Assembly (NCBI GenBank): GCA_019925095.2
Contig: CM034394.1
Coordinates: 21,500,272 to 21,564,271 of the forward strand
Direction of reading: 5' to 3'
From: Dendrolimus kikuchii
Taxonomy: Eukaryota > Arthropoda > Insecta > Lepidoptera > Lasiocampidae
Length of the DNA stretch: 64,000 nt
Shown: one piece after another, positions 42,690 through 53,612 of the stretch
Layout: each line of letters opens with the position of its first letter
Position numbering within the stretch: the first letter of the stretch is position 1
Translations under genes and position numbers: made by a program
The notes under the pieces: model-generated
Database searches by the model: none
What the model was told of the DNA's origin: nothing
Seen by the model: only the letters and a program-made list of their open reading frames with translations

Positions 42690-43084
42690 TATTTTAAATT
42701 AAAATTGATTGAGGTACGTCGTAGTGGAGTAAAATCACTCTTATTTAAAGATATCAGAGTACTATCTATAGCAAAGTAATCTATTGTTGGCTATAAACAG
42801 CGCTAATTTAAAATAAAAAAATTTCCCATAAAAAACGTAGAAAAATATTATTTTTGCTCCCCTTTGTCCAATATACCTATTGTATTAAATAAACAAGCGT
42901 CCAAAGCCGGCAGAGATAATTGGATGTGATATTTCAGCTTGATTAATTACGGTATTTAAATCACAACAAAGTTCGCGTTACATAAATAAAATTGTTTACT
43001 ATGTACATTTTGTAGCTTACGATGATTTAATTAACAATTAGTAAATTTTGGACTATCCTGATATCTTCTTGGGAAACATAGTTT
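42690..43084. other. Nothing recognised
   Basis: AT-rich; no match. Confidence 0.35.
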
Positions 43085-43285
43085 AATAAGAATAACCCCT
43101 TTCTAACATCTATCTATCTCTGTCTTTTCCTTCCCGAACCTTCTAGTCTAGAACTTTTGTTGATCGTCTATCGCTTTCTAAAATATATCTGTCCTTGTCT
43201 TTTCCTTCCAGAATCTTCTACCTTTTTCTAAAACTTCTAAAACCAACTAGATTGTTCCAGAATCACTCGCCACAATACTATCCAC
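43085..43285 (-). mobile_element. LTR M 5' fragment
   Basis: The reverse complement reads TGTGGCGAGTGATTCTGG, GGTAGAAGATTCTGGAAGG and CAAGGACAGATATATTTTAG, matching the upstream part of the LTR at 32320. Confidence 0.65.
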
Positions 43286-43686
43286 GTTCTATCAATAGGC
43301 ATGAATAATTTTACGTTTTAAATTTATAATCGCCAGTTTAATAAAATATTGTAATCTGTTTTTGATCGGTCGCCATTACAAATCATAGCTACTCCGCCCG
43401 CAATTGCAAAAACGTTCTTTTCAAGCGTAGGTAATGTACGTGAAATTTTAAGGTGCGCTCCCTAACCGCGAGCATTCTCCTGTAATGTAACATTTATGAT
43501 TCGATTTGGAGCATTACGTTCAATACTGCCTCCCTGACTGATGTACATTCGCCTGTTACGAAACATTTATGATTCGATTTTGTGCATTTACTTGGTTCCA
43601 CAATGTCAGGCGAAGCGGTCGTTGTGCTATAAATTGTATCAAAATATTACAGAATGTATTATTAAAGGTTGCGCATTGTAATGCTA
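43286..43686. other. Nothing recognised
   Basis: No feature other than a repeated TTTATGATTCGATTTGG/TTTATGATTCGATTTTG pair at 43493 and 43564. Confidence 0.35.
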
Positions 43687-43695
43687 GGTTCTCCT

Positions 43696-44689
43696 TCCTC
43701 TTAACCAAGACAACGGCCTCCTTGTACGCGTGGCGTAATGAGAAGGACGCCAGTGTTGGCCGACCTGCGCCCCGTGAGAGTGGGGAGCGCAGAGACGAGT
43801 TGCACCAGGTCCAGGTGGCAGAGTGGGCGGACCGCCTACTTATTCCCAGCGCCGGCCTCGCCGTCATCCAAGAGGTGAGGCTGATCATGCCAAAATGGCT
43901 GCAAAGACGTTCTACCTGACGCAGGCCTCTCGGGGCACGGATGCTTCGGGATGTACGTGTGTCAAATAAGGCGTGAACAGACGTCAGGGTACCACCACTG
44001 CGTCAGCAGCGACGAAGACACGGCGCTGCACACCCTCCAGGTGTGACCAGCCTGGGACGAGCAGCGCCGTGATCTCGTCGTGGCCATCGGGGTGGATTTG
44101 TCCCTCCCGGCCGTGGTAAAAGCCATAGTCGGGAGCGTTGACGCGTGGGACGCAGCCGCCTCCTTCTGCGAGACTGTCATGTCCGCGAAGGAGGCGGCGG
44201 AGCGGGAGAGGGAGCAGTCCGCCACGCTCCCCTGACGCCAGAGCCGGCGGCGGTGTCGGAAGGTCGTCCATGACGACCTCCAGCTGCCGTAGTCTACGGC
44301 CGTGTGGGCGACCGGCGGGGAAACCGGACCCGCCCGCACCTAAAGGCCGGAGAGGAGGGACGCCCCCCGATCCGCGTGCCCCCACTCACTTCGCGGTGAG
44401 ATCGAGGAGCCGGAGAGACCCAGATCTCCGGCTAAAATGATGAGGCCAGCCTGCAAAAGAGCCGGCCGTCGTCCGTCCGGGCTGATGGTGAATGCGCGAG
44501 CGAGCTTACAGCCCGGAAAAAGGACGCTCGGGATCGGACAGGGGTTTTAGTGGGTATCCCTAACCGCGGCGTGGCAATAGCATCTCACACGTCACACCTG
44601 GGACCTGGCGAATCTCACACACGGGCCACGATCTTTCCCCCTCGCACGGCTCACGGTTCTCAAACGGATTTCCCCTGTATAAAAAAAAA
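43696..44689 (+). mobile_element. R1-clade LINE, ORF2 C-terminus and 3' UTR
   Basis: The plus strand from 43929 reads LSGHGCFGMYVCQIRR, then HHCVSSDEDTALHTLQV, a stop, PAWDEQRRDLVVAIGVDLSL, and SFCETVMSAKEAAERERE to a stop near 44235. This is the C-terminal zinc-finger region of R1-clade LINEs (C...C...H...C, followed by W...R). The last cysteine codon (TGC in CPxW) is TGA. Upstream coding is in another frame, so there is at least one frameshift. The GC-rich 3' UTR ends in a nine-A run at 44681. GGTTCTCCT occurs just before (43687) and just after (44690), a likely target duplication. The flanks show neither 28S rDNA nor telomeric TTAGG. Confidence 0.8.
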
Positions 44690-44698
44690 GGTTCTCCT

Positions 44699-45154
44699 CC
44701 TTCGCCGATGTAATGCTCGGATCTATAACTTTACATTATAGGTGTACGGGTAGTACATATAAACTCAGTTTTAAAGTGTACAATATTTAATTATACTTAA
44801 TTTATAGAATTACAGTTAGTTTTGATATAAAATAGCGCGACTTGGCTTGTGGTGTGTGTAGATGTTGGTTGTTGAAAGAAGAAACAAGGAGTGAAGAATG
44901 AGGTGGCGTGCCCACGCCATCTTGGGATGGCGGCCGTCCTTCCTCGCTCTTCTATTGTTCTTAAAAGAGAAATCGGCCGTACCGGAAACTTTTGTTGCCA
45001 CCATCTGTTGCATGGCGTGAACAACAGGCGAATGCTCAGGTTGAGGGAGCACCTTTAGAGCACATTTGTAATCATTTTTATCTTACAGTTTGGTTTAAAC
45101 TGATATGCTTAATTGAATGACGCGAAGAAAAAGAGAAATTAATCCTATATTACA
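44699..45154. other. Nothing recognised
   Basis: Continues from the R1 target duplication; overlapping minus frames at 44797-45052 lack family features. Confidence 0.35.
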
Positions 45155-45300
45155 CGATTCAATTCTGTCCTTCAGTTTGGATGAATCAAGAAAAGTGATC
45201 CATGTAAACATAAAATTGATTCTATCAATGTCATTGAATGTGGTTGTGTCCTTTTAGTTCTGAGGCTTTCAACCAAATTGATTCAATTAGACAAACAATA
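45155..45300 (+). repeat. Repeat H copy
   Basis: CAGTTTGGATGAATCAAG, ATCAATGTCATTGAATG and CAACCAAATTGATTCAATT. Confidence 0.6.
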
Positions 45301-46149
45301 ATAATACTGAGGTGTCGATACAACAGTTTTTAGAAAATAATACAATTAAATTCAACAAAAAAAATGCAATACCTCCCCATGTCCACTACTGGTTCCAAAT
45401 TTGATTCACATACATCAATCTTCGGTTTTCCTCATACAGATTTCATCAGTGTCCTTTCCTAAGTCGCCAGTCCATCGAGCTGGAGACCAACCTACGTTTG
45501 CCGAGACGCGGTTTTCATTCCAGGACTCCTCTGCTCCATCGGCTCTGAGTTTGCGACTTCAGCTAGTCAATATCGGCTGTACTACAATAAAATTACTTGT
45601 CAATACAATCTTTCAGTGAAATAAAAAATTTCGCTATCTTTAACCTGCATTATTTGGTAACTTTTATCTTCTATTGCTGTAATTTAGAAACGTATTTTTA
45701 GACTTGATATTGGAGATCAAATGCACGCACTAGATGGTAACTGCAAAGGTTTTTATGTACTAAGCTCTAACGAAGGGAAATGCACATTGATTACATTACG
45801 CAGATAAGGGCAGACTATGAACATTTACCTATCCTAAACTCATATTTGCGTGAGCAAACTTCGCCAGCACTGGAGTACTATACCTATTTACATTAAAGCA
45901 GTAATGAATGTAAATCTCTTAACGTCATATCCTAATTTTTGTAGTATTGCCATTGTGTTGCGTGTTATTGCCATTGGATTATAATACACTGGTACCTCAA
46001 AATTTCTTCTGCGTATTCAACCGACTGTATAACAGGGAGTGTTCCGAGTACCGCTCGCCTTCTGTTGGGACTTCAGCCCCACTTGCTCGAGCCGCTTCGC
46101 TCATATTCGCAATGTGGATATGGAGTTTTTTTAAAAGGGTGTCCTAAAA
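45301..46149. other. Nothing recognised
   Basis: A GC-richer patch at 46035-46110 (CCGAGTACCGCTCGCCTTCT) is unassigned. Confidence 0.35.
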
Positions 46150-46279
46150 TTTGTTCAAGGCCGGCAGCGCGTTGGTAACATCTTTAGTGTTGTAAACGTC
46201 CATAGACGACGGTAACCGCTTTCCATCAGTTGGGCCGTCAGCCTGTGTGCTGTACTCCAGATATATATATTTTTTTAAT
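46150..46279 (+). repeat. Family A2 3' end, sense
   Basis: GGCCGGCAGCGCGTTGGTAA, CCATAGACGACGGTAACCGC and GGGCCGTCAGCCTGTGTGCT are the A2 equivalents of the family A 3' end. Confidence 0.65.
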
Positions 46280-46629
46280 TGTAAGATGGCGCTATACGAC
46301 ATTATCTAAAAGCTGTCGAAAAAAACTCGATCGAGCCAAGGTCCATAACAAAGATACTAGTCATATCCAAAAAATAATTCTATAAAATTCTTTACTATAA
46401 TGCAAATAACTTTATCCGAATTTGCTATCTCAGTATTTGAAGATTATCTATAAGTAAATTCAAACTAAATGTTCCAACACATTGAATCTTGGCTTACTTT
46501 TAATGAGGCTACAGCCATAATTATAACTTTTCAGCACTCCACAGTAAGTTACTGTACCAATATTTTACTTAAGTACTACTTTGCTCACAATTTTATCTCT
46601 TAAATTTTAATTAAGGACACGAGTCAAAT
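46280..46629. other. Nothing recognised
   Basis: AT-rich; no match. Confidence 0.35.
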
Positions 46630-46900
46630 AATCATCCTAGCGTTAAATCCCGGTGTCATGTGGGATATTCGCATCGGGTACTGACGTAACTTCCTTCTTA
46701 TTCCTCTCCAATTCGAGGACTTCGATAACATTTGTAGTGAAACCATTGGCACACCTACCATCCTTCATAATATTAGGCTAGCATTTATTTCTTATTGCTA
46801 CAGAATGCTTCACTGTAGTGTAGTACAATGACAACAGTGTAAAAAACAGAGCTGGTAGTCATCTAGACGTGCAAATGCCGTACCACCTGAGTATTCGACC
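46630..46900 (+). repeat. Repeat P copy and family A scrap
   Basis: ATCATCCTAGCGTTAAATCC and ATATTAGGCTAGCATTTATT match 39840. At 46845-46893, GGTAGTCATCTAGACGTGCA and TACCACCTG are family A vestiges. Confidence 0.5.
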
Positions 46901-46964
46901 CCAGTAAATTCCGACTATCTCAGTCAACAAACTATTTTATAATAATAAAACAATTTTTAGATAG

Positions 46965-47140
46965 ACGTATTGCTGGGGAGTTTCTTGCCGCTTTTTTTCC
47001 TTACACAGTAATTACGCGTTGCGAAGCTTTGCACGTATAGTAGGAAGTAAAATTAAACTTTACGTATGATCTTTGAAAATGTTCTCCAGTGAAACTAATT
47101 TTGAATAAAAACTTTGATTTTGATATTTGAATCTTTTTTT
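46965..47140 (+). mobile_element. LINE 3' tail I
   Basis: GCTGGGGAGTTTCTTGCCGC, CGCGTTGCGAAGCTTTGCAC and the end AATAAAAACTTTGATTTTGA. The TTTGAT-type end suggests a non-LTR element 3' terminus. Confidence 0.6.
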
Positions 47141-47304
47141 TATTAATATTGCACTTATATCATAGGTCCAAAGTTGAGTAATCTGATCAAAGTCCAAAAG
47201 AAAGCCAGAAATCAACGAAAATAAATCAATATAACCAAAAAGCAGCGTAAGTCGTGGAAAAATCAAGAAATAACACAACAGAGCAAATTCGCATATTAAA
47301 AAAG

Positions 47305-47420
47305 AAATGTCAAAGAAGCAAGTGAGGTGTGTAAGAATAAGCCTGAATGGGGCTCTGTTGTCCGTGCCTACCCCGCAAGGGAACTGGCGTGAAATTATGT
47401 ATGTATGTATGTATGTAAAA
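47305..47420 (+). mobile_element. LINE 3' end, same family as 1-310
   Basis: AATGTCAAAGAAGCAAGTGA to GAACTGGCGTGAAATTATG, then four ATGT units. Only the last about 30 codons remain. Confidence 0.8.
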
Positions 47421-47874
47421 AAGAAATGGAATGAAAAACTTCAAAATGGCGGCCAATACAGATAGCAATTAAACATCGTCATTTTTTATCATAATTATAT
47501 TTATTTTTAACCTATATTAAGAAAACGGATCTGTTATGCAATGTATTTAAAAATTAATATTATGAATATATCGACTCATTGACATTTCAAAATCTCCGGA
47601 CCGTAGGGGTTGCAGAAGACGTAAGTATACCTCCACTTCTACAAACTCCACTCCACTGCTTAAAATTCAATGCACCGCATATGGAAGCAACAATCAAATA
47701 AATGAAGTTGAATAAAAACCAACAGTAAAATATTTTGTTACTTTAAAATTAAATGAAATAAATAACCATATAATAATAAAAAGCGAAACAGGCAGACAGA
47801 GTTTCCCATTTATAATATACGCCATATGTCACATTAACTTCTATAATAACCTACAGGATCTATATGAATGAACA
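47421..47874. other. Nothing recognised
   Basis: AT-rich; no match. Confidence 0.35.
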
Positions 47875-48006
47875 ACAACAACAATACTCTTTATTGTACA
47901 CTAACATAAAAACAGTAACACATTTTCATATCTTAAAAATACAAGGTAGTATTATAACGGGCAGCTTTATTGCTTAAAGCAATCTCTTCCAGGCAACCTT
48001 TGGATG
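47875..48006 (-). mobile_element. LINE 3' tail, F-like, reversed
   Basis: In minus orientation: AAAGGTTGCCTGGAAGAGAT, TGCTTTAAGCAATAAAGC and an end TGTACAATAAAGAGTATTG. Related tails are at 55775 and 57925. Confidence 0.6.
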
Positions 48007-48170
48007 GACAAGGATCTTTAACTCACTGCCGGAGTCTGTTTTTCCCGAAACCTACAACTTAGGTGTCTTCAAGTCTCGTGTGAATAACTACCTTCTAGGT
48101 AAGCGTGCTCGATCTTAGACCATATCTCCGCTCAAATCGAGCGAGATAATGGTCAAACGCGAACCTATAC
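48007..48170 (+). mobile_element. LINE ORF2 C-terminal remnant
   Basis: The plus strand reads [20 protein letters not shown], then [17 protein letters not shown] and a stop. NSLPxSVFP...FKxRVNxYLL is a familiar end of LINE ORF2 proteins. It abuts a reversed tail, so the junction at about 48007 is a rearrangement or composite insertion. Confidence 0.75.
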
Positions 48171-48237
48171 GGAATAAAAAAAAAAAGATCTTATTCACAA
48201 TACTTTGTTGACGTGCAGCTTAAGATTATACTAATGA

Positions 48238-48281
48238 TAATATATATATATATATATATATATATACGTGTGTGTATATAT
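48238..48281. repeat. (TA)n with TG variants
   Basis: About 28 bp of TA followed by CGTGTGTGTATATAT, directly left of a MITE. Confidence 0.9.
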
Positions 48282-48523
48282 CCGTGGCTGACGTGAATAT
48301 GTTGACATGTTCTAAATGTCAATTTTACAGGGGCACAATTTTAAAGTTTGACTAGTAATAATAAATCGTGTTATTCTATTATTACCAAAGGAAAAATCTT
48401 AAAAAGTTATGAATATTTCGGACTGTCAATTTTTTTCCTATAAAAACACAGGCGTAGGAAGTGTCTAAACGAATAAAAAAAAAGATGTATGTCGAGATAT
48501 CAATGTATTCCCGCCAGCCACGG
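48282..48523. mobile_element. Second TA-flanked MITE
   Basis: The ends CCGTGGCTGACGTGAATAT and (reversed) CCGTGGCTGGCGGGAATAC are inverted repeats of about 27 bp. Both sides are ATATATA. Different sequence from the element at 37186. Confidence 0.75.
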
Positions 48524-49323
48524 ATATATAATATACAATAACAATGTAATAGACAAGTATACAACCATATAAAATATATATACATATACACACACATAGA
48601 TACATACATATAGCTGTACACAACAAATAATACATATTATGCAGTTAGATAGTGCTCCCTCACAAGTCCAAAAGAAGTCTGAGTGAAATTGATCAGATTT
48701 CGTATATGAGTGTATATCAATTATTTGTCTTCAAGCTCAGAGCCCAGTCCGTACGAATTTTAATAGATATGAGAGGCGATGAAATATAGTGGCACCTGCC
48801 CTTGACAAATATTAATATTTCTAAGTTTGCCAAGGAAAATGGGGGCGTCAATTAAGTCAGCAACTAAGTTCCCCGCCCGGTGTTTAAACTGTAGAGTGGT
48901 TATCTTAGTTCTTCAGACGGCCCCGGCTTATTTATTTAACATAGTAACTTTGAGAGGATTGTGATGTTTTAGTAATTATTATTGTTGATTTAGGCGCCTT
49001 TTGTTTGTGTCGCTTGTTTTGTTTATTCTAGAACATTCCGTTTGTGCCATTGGATGATTTTCTCGTATGTATGTTATTTTGAACATTTCGCACGCTTAAT
49101 AAAACAAATAAGTAACTCAAACATCATCAGTTTGGAAATTAGACCACAAAGTGTAAGAACTTAACATAAAGAATAATTTCACTCCGACTGTTGCGTAATT
49201 TGAGTATAGGTTGGCGAAATAAAGGATTGTCCCTCTTTTACTATTAATTACCGCGACGAGTGAAGCGAACATCATAGTTTGAAGAGAGAAATAAACCCTA
49301 ATAAATCACTTTATCCACGCCGG
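48524..49323. other. Nothing recognised
   Basis: TA/CA-rich simple sequence to about 48620, then unique AT-rich DNA. Confidence 0.35.
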
Positions 49324-49605
49324 TTTTTTTTTATTGCATGAGTTCAGGTGACAGGCCGACGGTCCGCCCGATGGTAAGCGGTAACTATCGCCTATGGACA
49401 TTTGTAACACCAAAGGTGCTACCAATATGCTGCTGCTCTCTAAAGGTAGACTGGAACCTGGCCACTAGTACCGGAACACAACTCGAGGTTTTTATGGCGG
49501 CCTACTCTAGATCAGGCTGGAAGCCAACTAGAGGTCCAAATACTCTACCACCTGGCTGTGGGTCTTGGCCTCTTACGACAGACCTACCCTGCCGCAAAAA
49601 ATTAC
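49324..49605 (-). repeat. Family A copy, diverged
   Basis: TTTTTTTTTATTGCATGAG to GACCTACCCTGCCGCAAAAA; lacks the outermost 5' end. Confidence 0.85.
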
Positions 49606-51016
49606 CGTAGCATCTCGATATCTCGAATGTCAAGGGAAATGCAAAAAACTTGAACTTATTGAGTCTTCGACTTAAAAACAGTTCGGGATATGAAGTATTT
49701 GATGGCTAAAATTTCGACTTAAGAAGGCGCGTTTTAAAACTCATGTTGTTGGTAGTTAGCGGCCAAATACTGATCGAAAAAACAAATTTAGGTTTCTTCA
49801 TTACCTTATGGTACACAGCTGTGTGACTTAGAAAATTTAATGAATCGATTCATTCATTGCACATGTACTAGGCAGATACAATAGAATAAACGCAACGGAC
49901 ATTCCTGTTCGATATTATTGCTTCGAGTTCGGGGAATCCCAAGTAAAACGTCATTATGTTTGACTAACTCGACCTACAGAATCAGATTTTTCAAAATTCG
50001 AGTTATCGACTATAAATATGTACTAAAATGCCTAAGCAGGGGAATATCAATTTTTTAGAGTTACAAAGTCTAAATAATTCAAGATACCGAGAATTTGGGG
50101 GTTTAATGGAAGGGAACAGATTTTTTTTTCGACTTACTGAGGATTTCTACTTAACAAGATTCGAGTTATAGAGATTCCACTGTATATTTTTTTTAAAGTT
50201 TATGGCTTGGCAACTAGGCCTTTAAGCCAGGCGCAGTTGTATTGTAGGCTACAATCCACACCATTCAACGGAGTTCTTGTGAAAACTCGAAAGGCAACAT
50301 TTGACATACAGTTCACATTTCTAACAAAAACACATAATTACTACTCAAAAACTATCAATATCCTACAACAACTGTTCATCTTAGAGTAATGTTACACATT
50401 TTTAGAAAATAAAACTGCACAGCACAACGTCCCCTTTCAGTTCCCGCCAAAAACTCCCACTGTATATTATTTCTCCGTTCCTGCACAGATAAAAAGAATT
50501 TGCAGATGGGCGGACATGACGATTTGATAAGGATTCCGTTTTTAAAACGGCCACGTTATCCCAAAAAGAAATCACCCGATGTCAATAAGTTCAATGCGGA
50601 ACTGTGTCACATTTGTTTTACGCTTTTATGAAAAGCCCTTGAATTATTTCGATGCAACTTCGGTGGGTATGTAACGGGCCTAGTTTATCTGTCCCTGGAT
50701 TCCAATAAAGCCTTCGCGTTGTAAAAGACTTTATAGGGTCGGCGGAATACTTTTGGTTATGCAAATAGGGCGAAACTCATGTTTGGTGAATGATCTGTTA
50801 AGCATATAGGACCTTACTTCAATCAACGGGAATATTTCAGAAATATAATAGCCGAATGAATAATTGTTGTTTATTGTTATATAAGTTGATATTGCTTTTA
50901 TCACGGAGTAGAAAAGGTTAGATTGAATATTCTTTATTGCGTAAAAAAAACACACACCAATAATAATATATATTGTGTAATTTTTCGTACTACTACACAT
51001 AATAAAATTACACAGT
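49606..51016. other. Nothing recognised except a family A scrap
   Basis: TTTCTCCGTTCCTGCACAGA at 50470 is the 5' end of a family A copy. The rest is AT-rich, without exons or repeats I can name. Confidence 0.4.
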
Positions 51017-51240
51017 ATTAGATTAGGCTCCCATAAAGTAAATAATAACCATAAAAAAATTAAAACTATATAATTAAAATGAACAAGTTAGCGGTAGGCT
51101 AAATAAAACTTTAACAAACGAATTGATATTTGACACCCTTGTCTTTTGTGATCACGGCTATTGAAAAGTGGTCAAAACGTCGGAATAATAAAAATCAAAC
51201 AAAATACGGTGCTTAAAATTATTATATCATTTTTATTTAA
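51017..51240 (+). repeat. Penelope-associated terminal repeat, diverged half unit
   Basis: AGATTAGGCTCCCATAAAGT, GCGGTAGGCTAAATAAAACT and GTGGTCAAAACGTCGG correspond to the arm at 63863-64000 and 25760-26015. Confidence 0.7.
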
Positions 51241-51377
51241 TGTCCTCCTAGGTTCTCCTCCTGACAAACATTTCATGCTACGGACAAGTCAACTGCCCTA
51301 AACACAAGTCAATTCTTTGGACACATGAGATAACAAATAAACGTGTATTAAATATTGCTATCTCAAAACTAGATATA

Positions 51378-52587
51378 CCTAAGTGACTCAAAAAGTTATT
51401 AGAGGTGTATATATATAAAACCTTTTTGGAAGAAGTTCGATATTCAACTTAAAGAGTGTCGATCGCACAATATTTTGCCAACTGTCACTTGTTTTTGACA
51501 GTTCGTTCGCACGTAATAAATTGTTTTGTGCAACGAGTTGCTAAAAACGCAAAATTATCCATAAAAACGTGCGTAATAAAATATCTCAGCTTGAAAAAAA
51601 TGTCTACGAAATAAATTTTTTTGGACATTCAGCAGACATTAGGGGATGATGACGTACCCTATTCTACGGTTGCTAGAATTTAAAAGAGGTAGATCAAGCT
51701 GTAAAGATGACCCGCAATGAAAATGTCAAAAAGGTTGAGAATGTGGTTTAAAAAGATAGAAGAATAACTATAAAACATATAGCTGAGATCCTAGAGATAT
51801 TTTTTGGTGGCGTTCAATCCATTTTAGTTGAGTCACTGGGATTAAAAAAAAGTGTCGGCATAATGGGTGCCACGAATGTTAACGGATGAAAACAAAAAGC
51901 GACGTTTGGATATTTTTAAGCCTAATCTCGAAATGTTCCAGCGCGTTTCGGATATTTTTTGCCGTCGCCTTGTCACCATGGATAAAACGTGGGTCCACCA
52001 TTCGGTCCTGAAACTAAGAGACAAAGCATGTCATGGAAACGACTATCCTCTCGAAATTTCGAGTTTCTCTTACCGCTGGTAAAGTTATGGTCTCAGTGTT
52101 TTGGGATAGTGAAGGAATCCTTTTTATTGTTTAAATGCTAAGAAGCCTCGCGATTACTGGACACTGTTATGCAAATTTAATTCCGAAACTGCGTGAAGCG
52201 ATTAAAGAAGTACGTCGTGGAAAACTGTCGTTGGGCGTGTTGTTTCTTCACGATAACGTACCCGCTCATCGATTGGAAGTTGTGCTCAACGTAATCCACT
52301 GGCTTCAATCTTCTTGACCACCCACGATTATCTGCGGACTAAGCCTCGAGTAATTTTCACTTCTTCCCAAAATCAAAAGAGGAAATTCGTGGAACTAAAT
52401 TTCACAATAATTACGCGGTTATGGCTGCCACAGAGAAAGTTTTTCAAGCCTCAAGAAAATCAATTCTTTTTCGGAAGGAATAAAGCAATTACAAACGCGT
52501 TATTCTAAATGCATTACATTGAAGGCAGATTATGTAGATTTTTACATTTTTTAATATTGCTTCCAAGAACTTTTGGAATCATTCTCG
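51378..52587 (+). pseudogene. mariner transposase pseudogene with TIRs
   Basis: TA-flanked element of about 1.21 kb with diverged inverted ends (GACTCAAAAAGTTATTAGA left; TCCAAGAACTTTTGGAATC right). Translated pieces follow mariner order: DDDVPYSTVARI; VSAXWVPRMLTDENKKRR; VTMDKTWVHHS (first catalytic Asp); GKVMVSVFWDSEGILF; FLHDNVPAHR (second catalytic Asp); and a KCI-LK-DYV-like end near 52520. The third acidic residue is not confidently located. Many stops and several frameshifts break it, for example after RTVARI and before the DD region. It is inactive. mariner transposases act by cut-and-paste at TA sites. Confidence 0.9.
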
Positions 52588-52679
52588 TAAAATATATAAA
52601 AAAGTAGCATTATATGAGTACTAGCTGACTAATTGTATTTAAAGAAATCTTGTTACTTTTATGGCATTAAGCCAATATT

Positions 52680-52850
52680 AGACGATTCATTGCTGTCCCT
52701 GAATTTGGACCCAATCTATCAATCAATCAATTTTCAACCAAAGTGGCTCCGAACATGAAATTGAATCATTCAATGCCATTGGATACCGTCGTATGCACTC
52801 AGTTTTATAAATTTCTCCCAAATTGATTCAATTTGGTTGATCCGTATAAT
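52680..52850 (+). repeat. Repeat H copy
   Basis: CTGTCCCTGAATTTGGACCC, ATTGAATCATTCAATGCCAT and AAATTGATTCAATTTGGTTG. Confidence 0.6.
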
Positions 52851-52902
52851 ATCAGTAATAGCAACGCGATTGCACAATTATAAACACTGTGATACCACGT
52901 GA

Positions 52903-53606
52903 CATTATTATTATTATTATTTTTTTAATAATCGGCAGACAAACACACATATTGTATATCCCCAAATTTAGCAAGTTACGCTTGTGTTATGGGTAATATA
53001 CAACGTTCTGTTACGAGTGCGGGACTCGAATTAAAAATACCGTTGGAATTACTACATAATTTATTAGAACTATACAAACACGTATAACACAGGTACAAAT
53101 ATAACTGGACACAACTGGTACAGACTGCACGATTCAATAACATGCGCAAAGTCCGTCACTATATAGCTCATCGAATGTACACACGTCTTGCTCGTATCGT
53201 AATCGTCGCTTGACTGCACCCCTCCGTCCGGATCTTGTTTTATACTAAACCATACAATACAATACTCGACCGCGTGGACTGAATTTTCTAAGAACTACAC
53301 CTGGCTAACAAGCTTCATAAAGGATTACAATACACAATAGGCGGCTTTTCTAATTACAAATTTTAAACACAAAGTATACAAAAGAAGTCCAAATGCGGGA
53401 AGGTAATAAACTGTGCTTTATGGCAGGCAGGTGTACATTCACTTTTGTCGGCATGTAACAGTACTATTCTGGGGCCGATCCCAGACACTCAGTAAATAAC
53501 GGAGAAAATACGTTTCCGAAATTTGCTATTCCAGGAATCGAACCCGGAGCCTCTGCGTTGCAGTGAGGTAGGCCGGCAAAGGCTTAGCCCGCTCAACCAC
53601 AGAGGT
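52903..53606 (-). mobile_element. tRNA-derived SINE S split by LTR-like element T
   Basis: The 3' half is 52903-53008 (tail to ACAACG) and the 5' half is 53461-53606 (ACTATTCTGGGGCCGATCCC to box B, reversed, and the head CCACAGAGG). The two halves join exactly around the inserted element. Confidence 0.95.
53009..53460 (+). mobile_element. LTR-like element T inserted in a SINE
   Basis: Starts TGTTACGAGTGCGGGACTCG and ends GGCATGTAACA, flanked by GTTC and GTAC. Because the pre-insertion SINE sequence is known from other copies, the ends and a 4-bp duplication can be inferred. There is no coding sequence in 452 bp. Confidence 0.8.
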
Positions 53607-53612
53607 CGTCAA

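Noticed and set aside
43962..44440. Three overlapping long frames on both strands in GC-rich DNA
   Set aside because: GC-rich composition of the R1-clade fragment lowers stop frequency. Only the plus frame with the zinc-finger motif is meaningful.
44559..44580. CCCTAACC in the R1-clade 3' region as a telomeric-repeat scar
   Set aside because: Insect telomere units are TTAGG/CCTAA arrays; a single partial match is not evidence.
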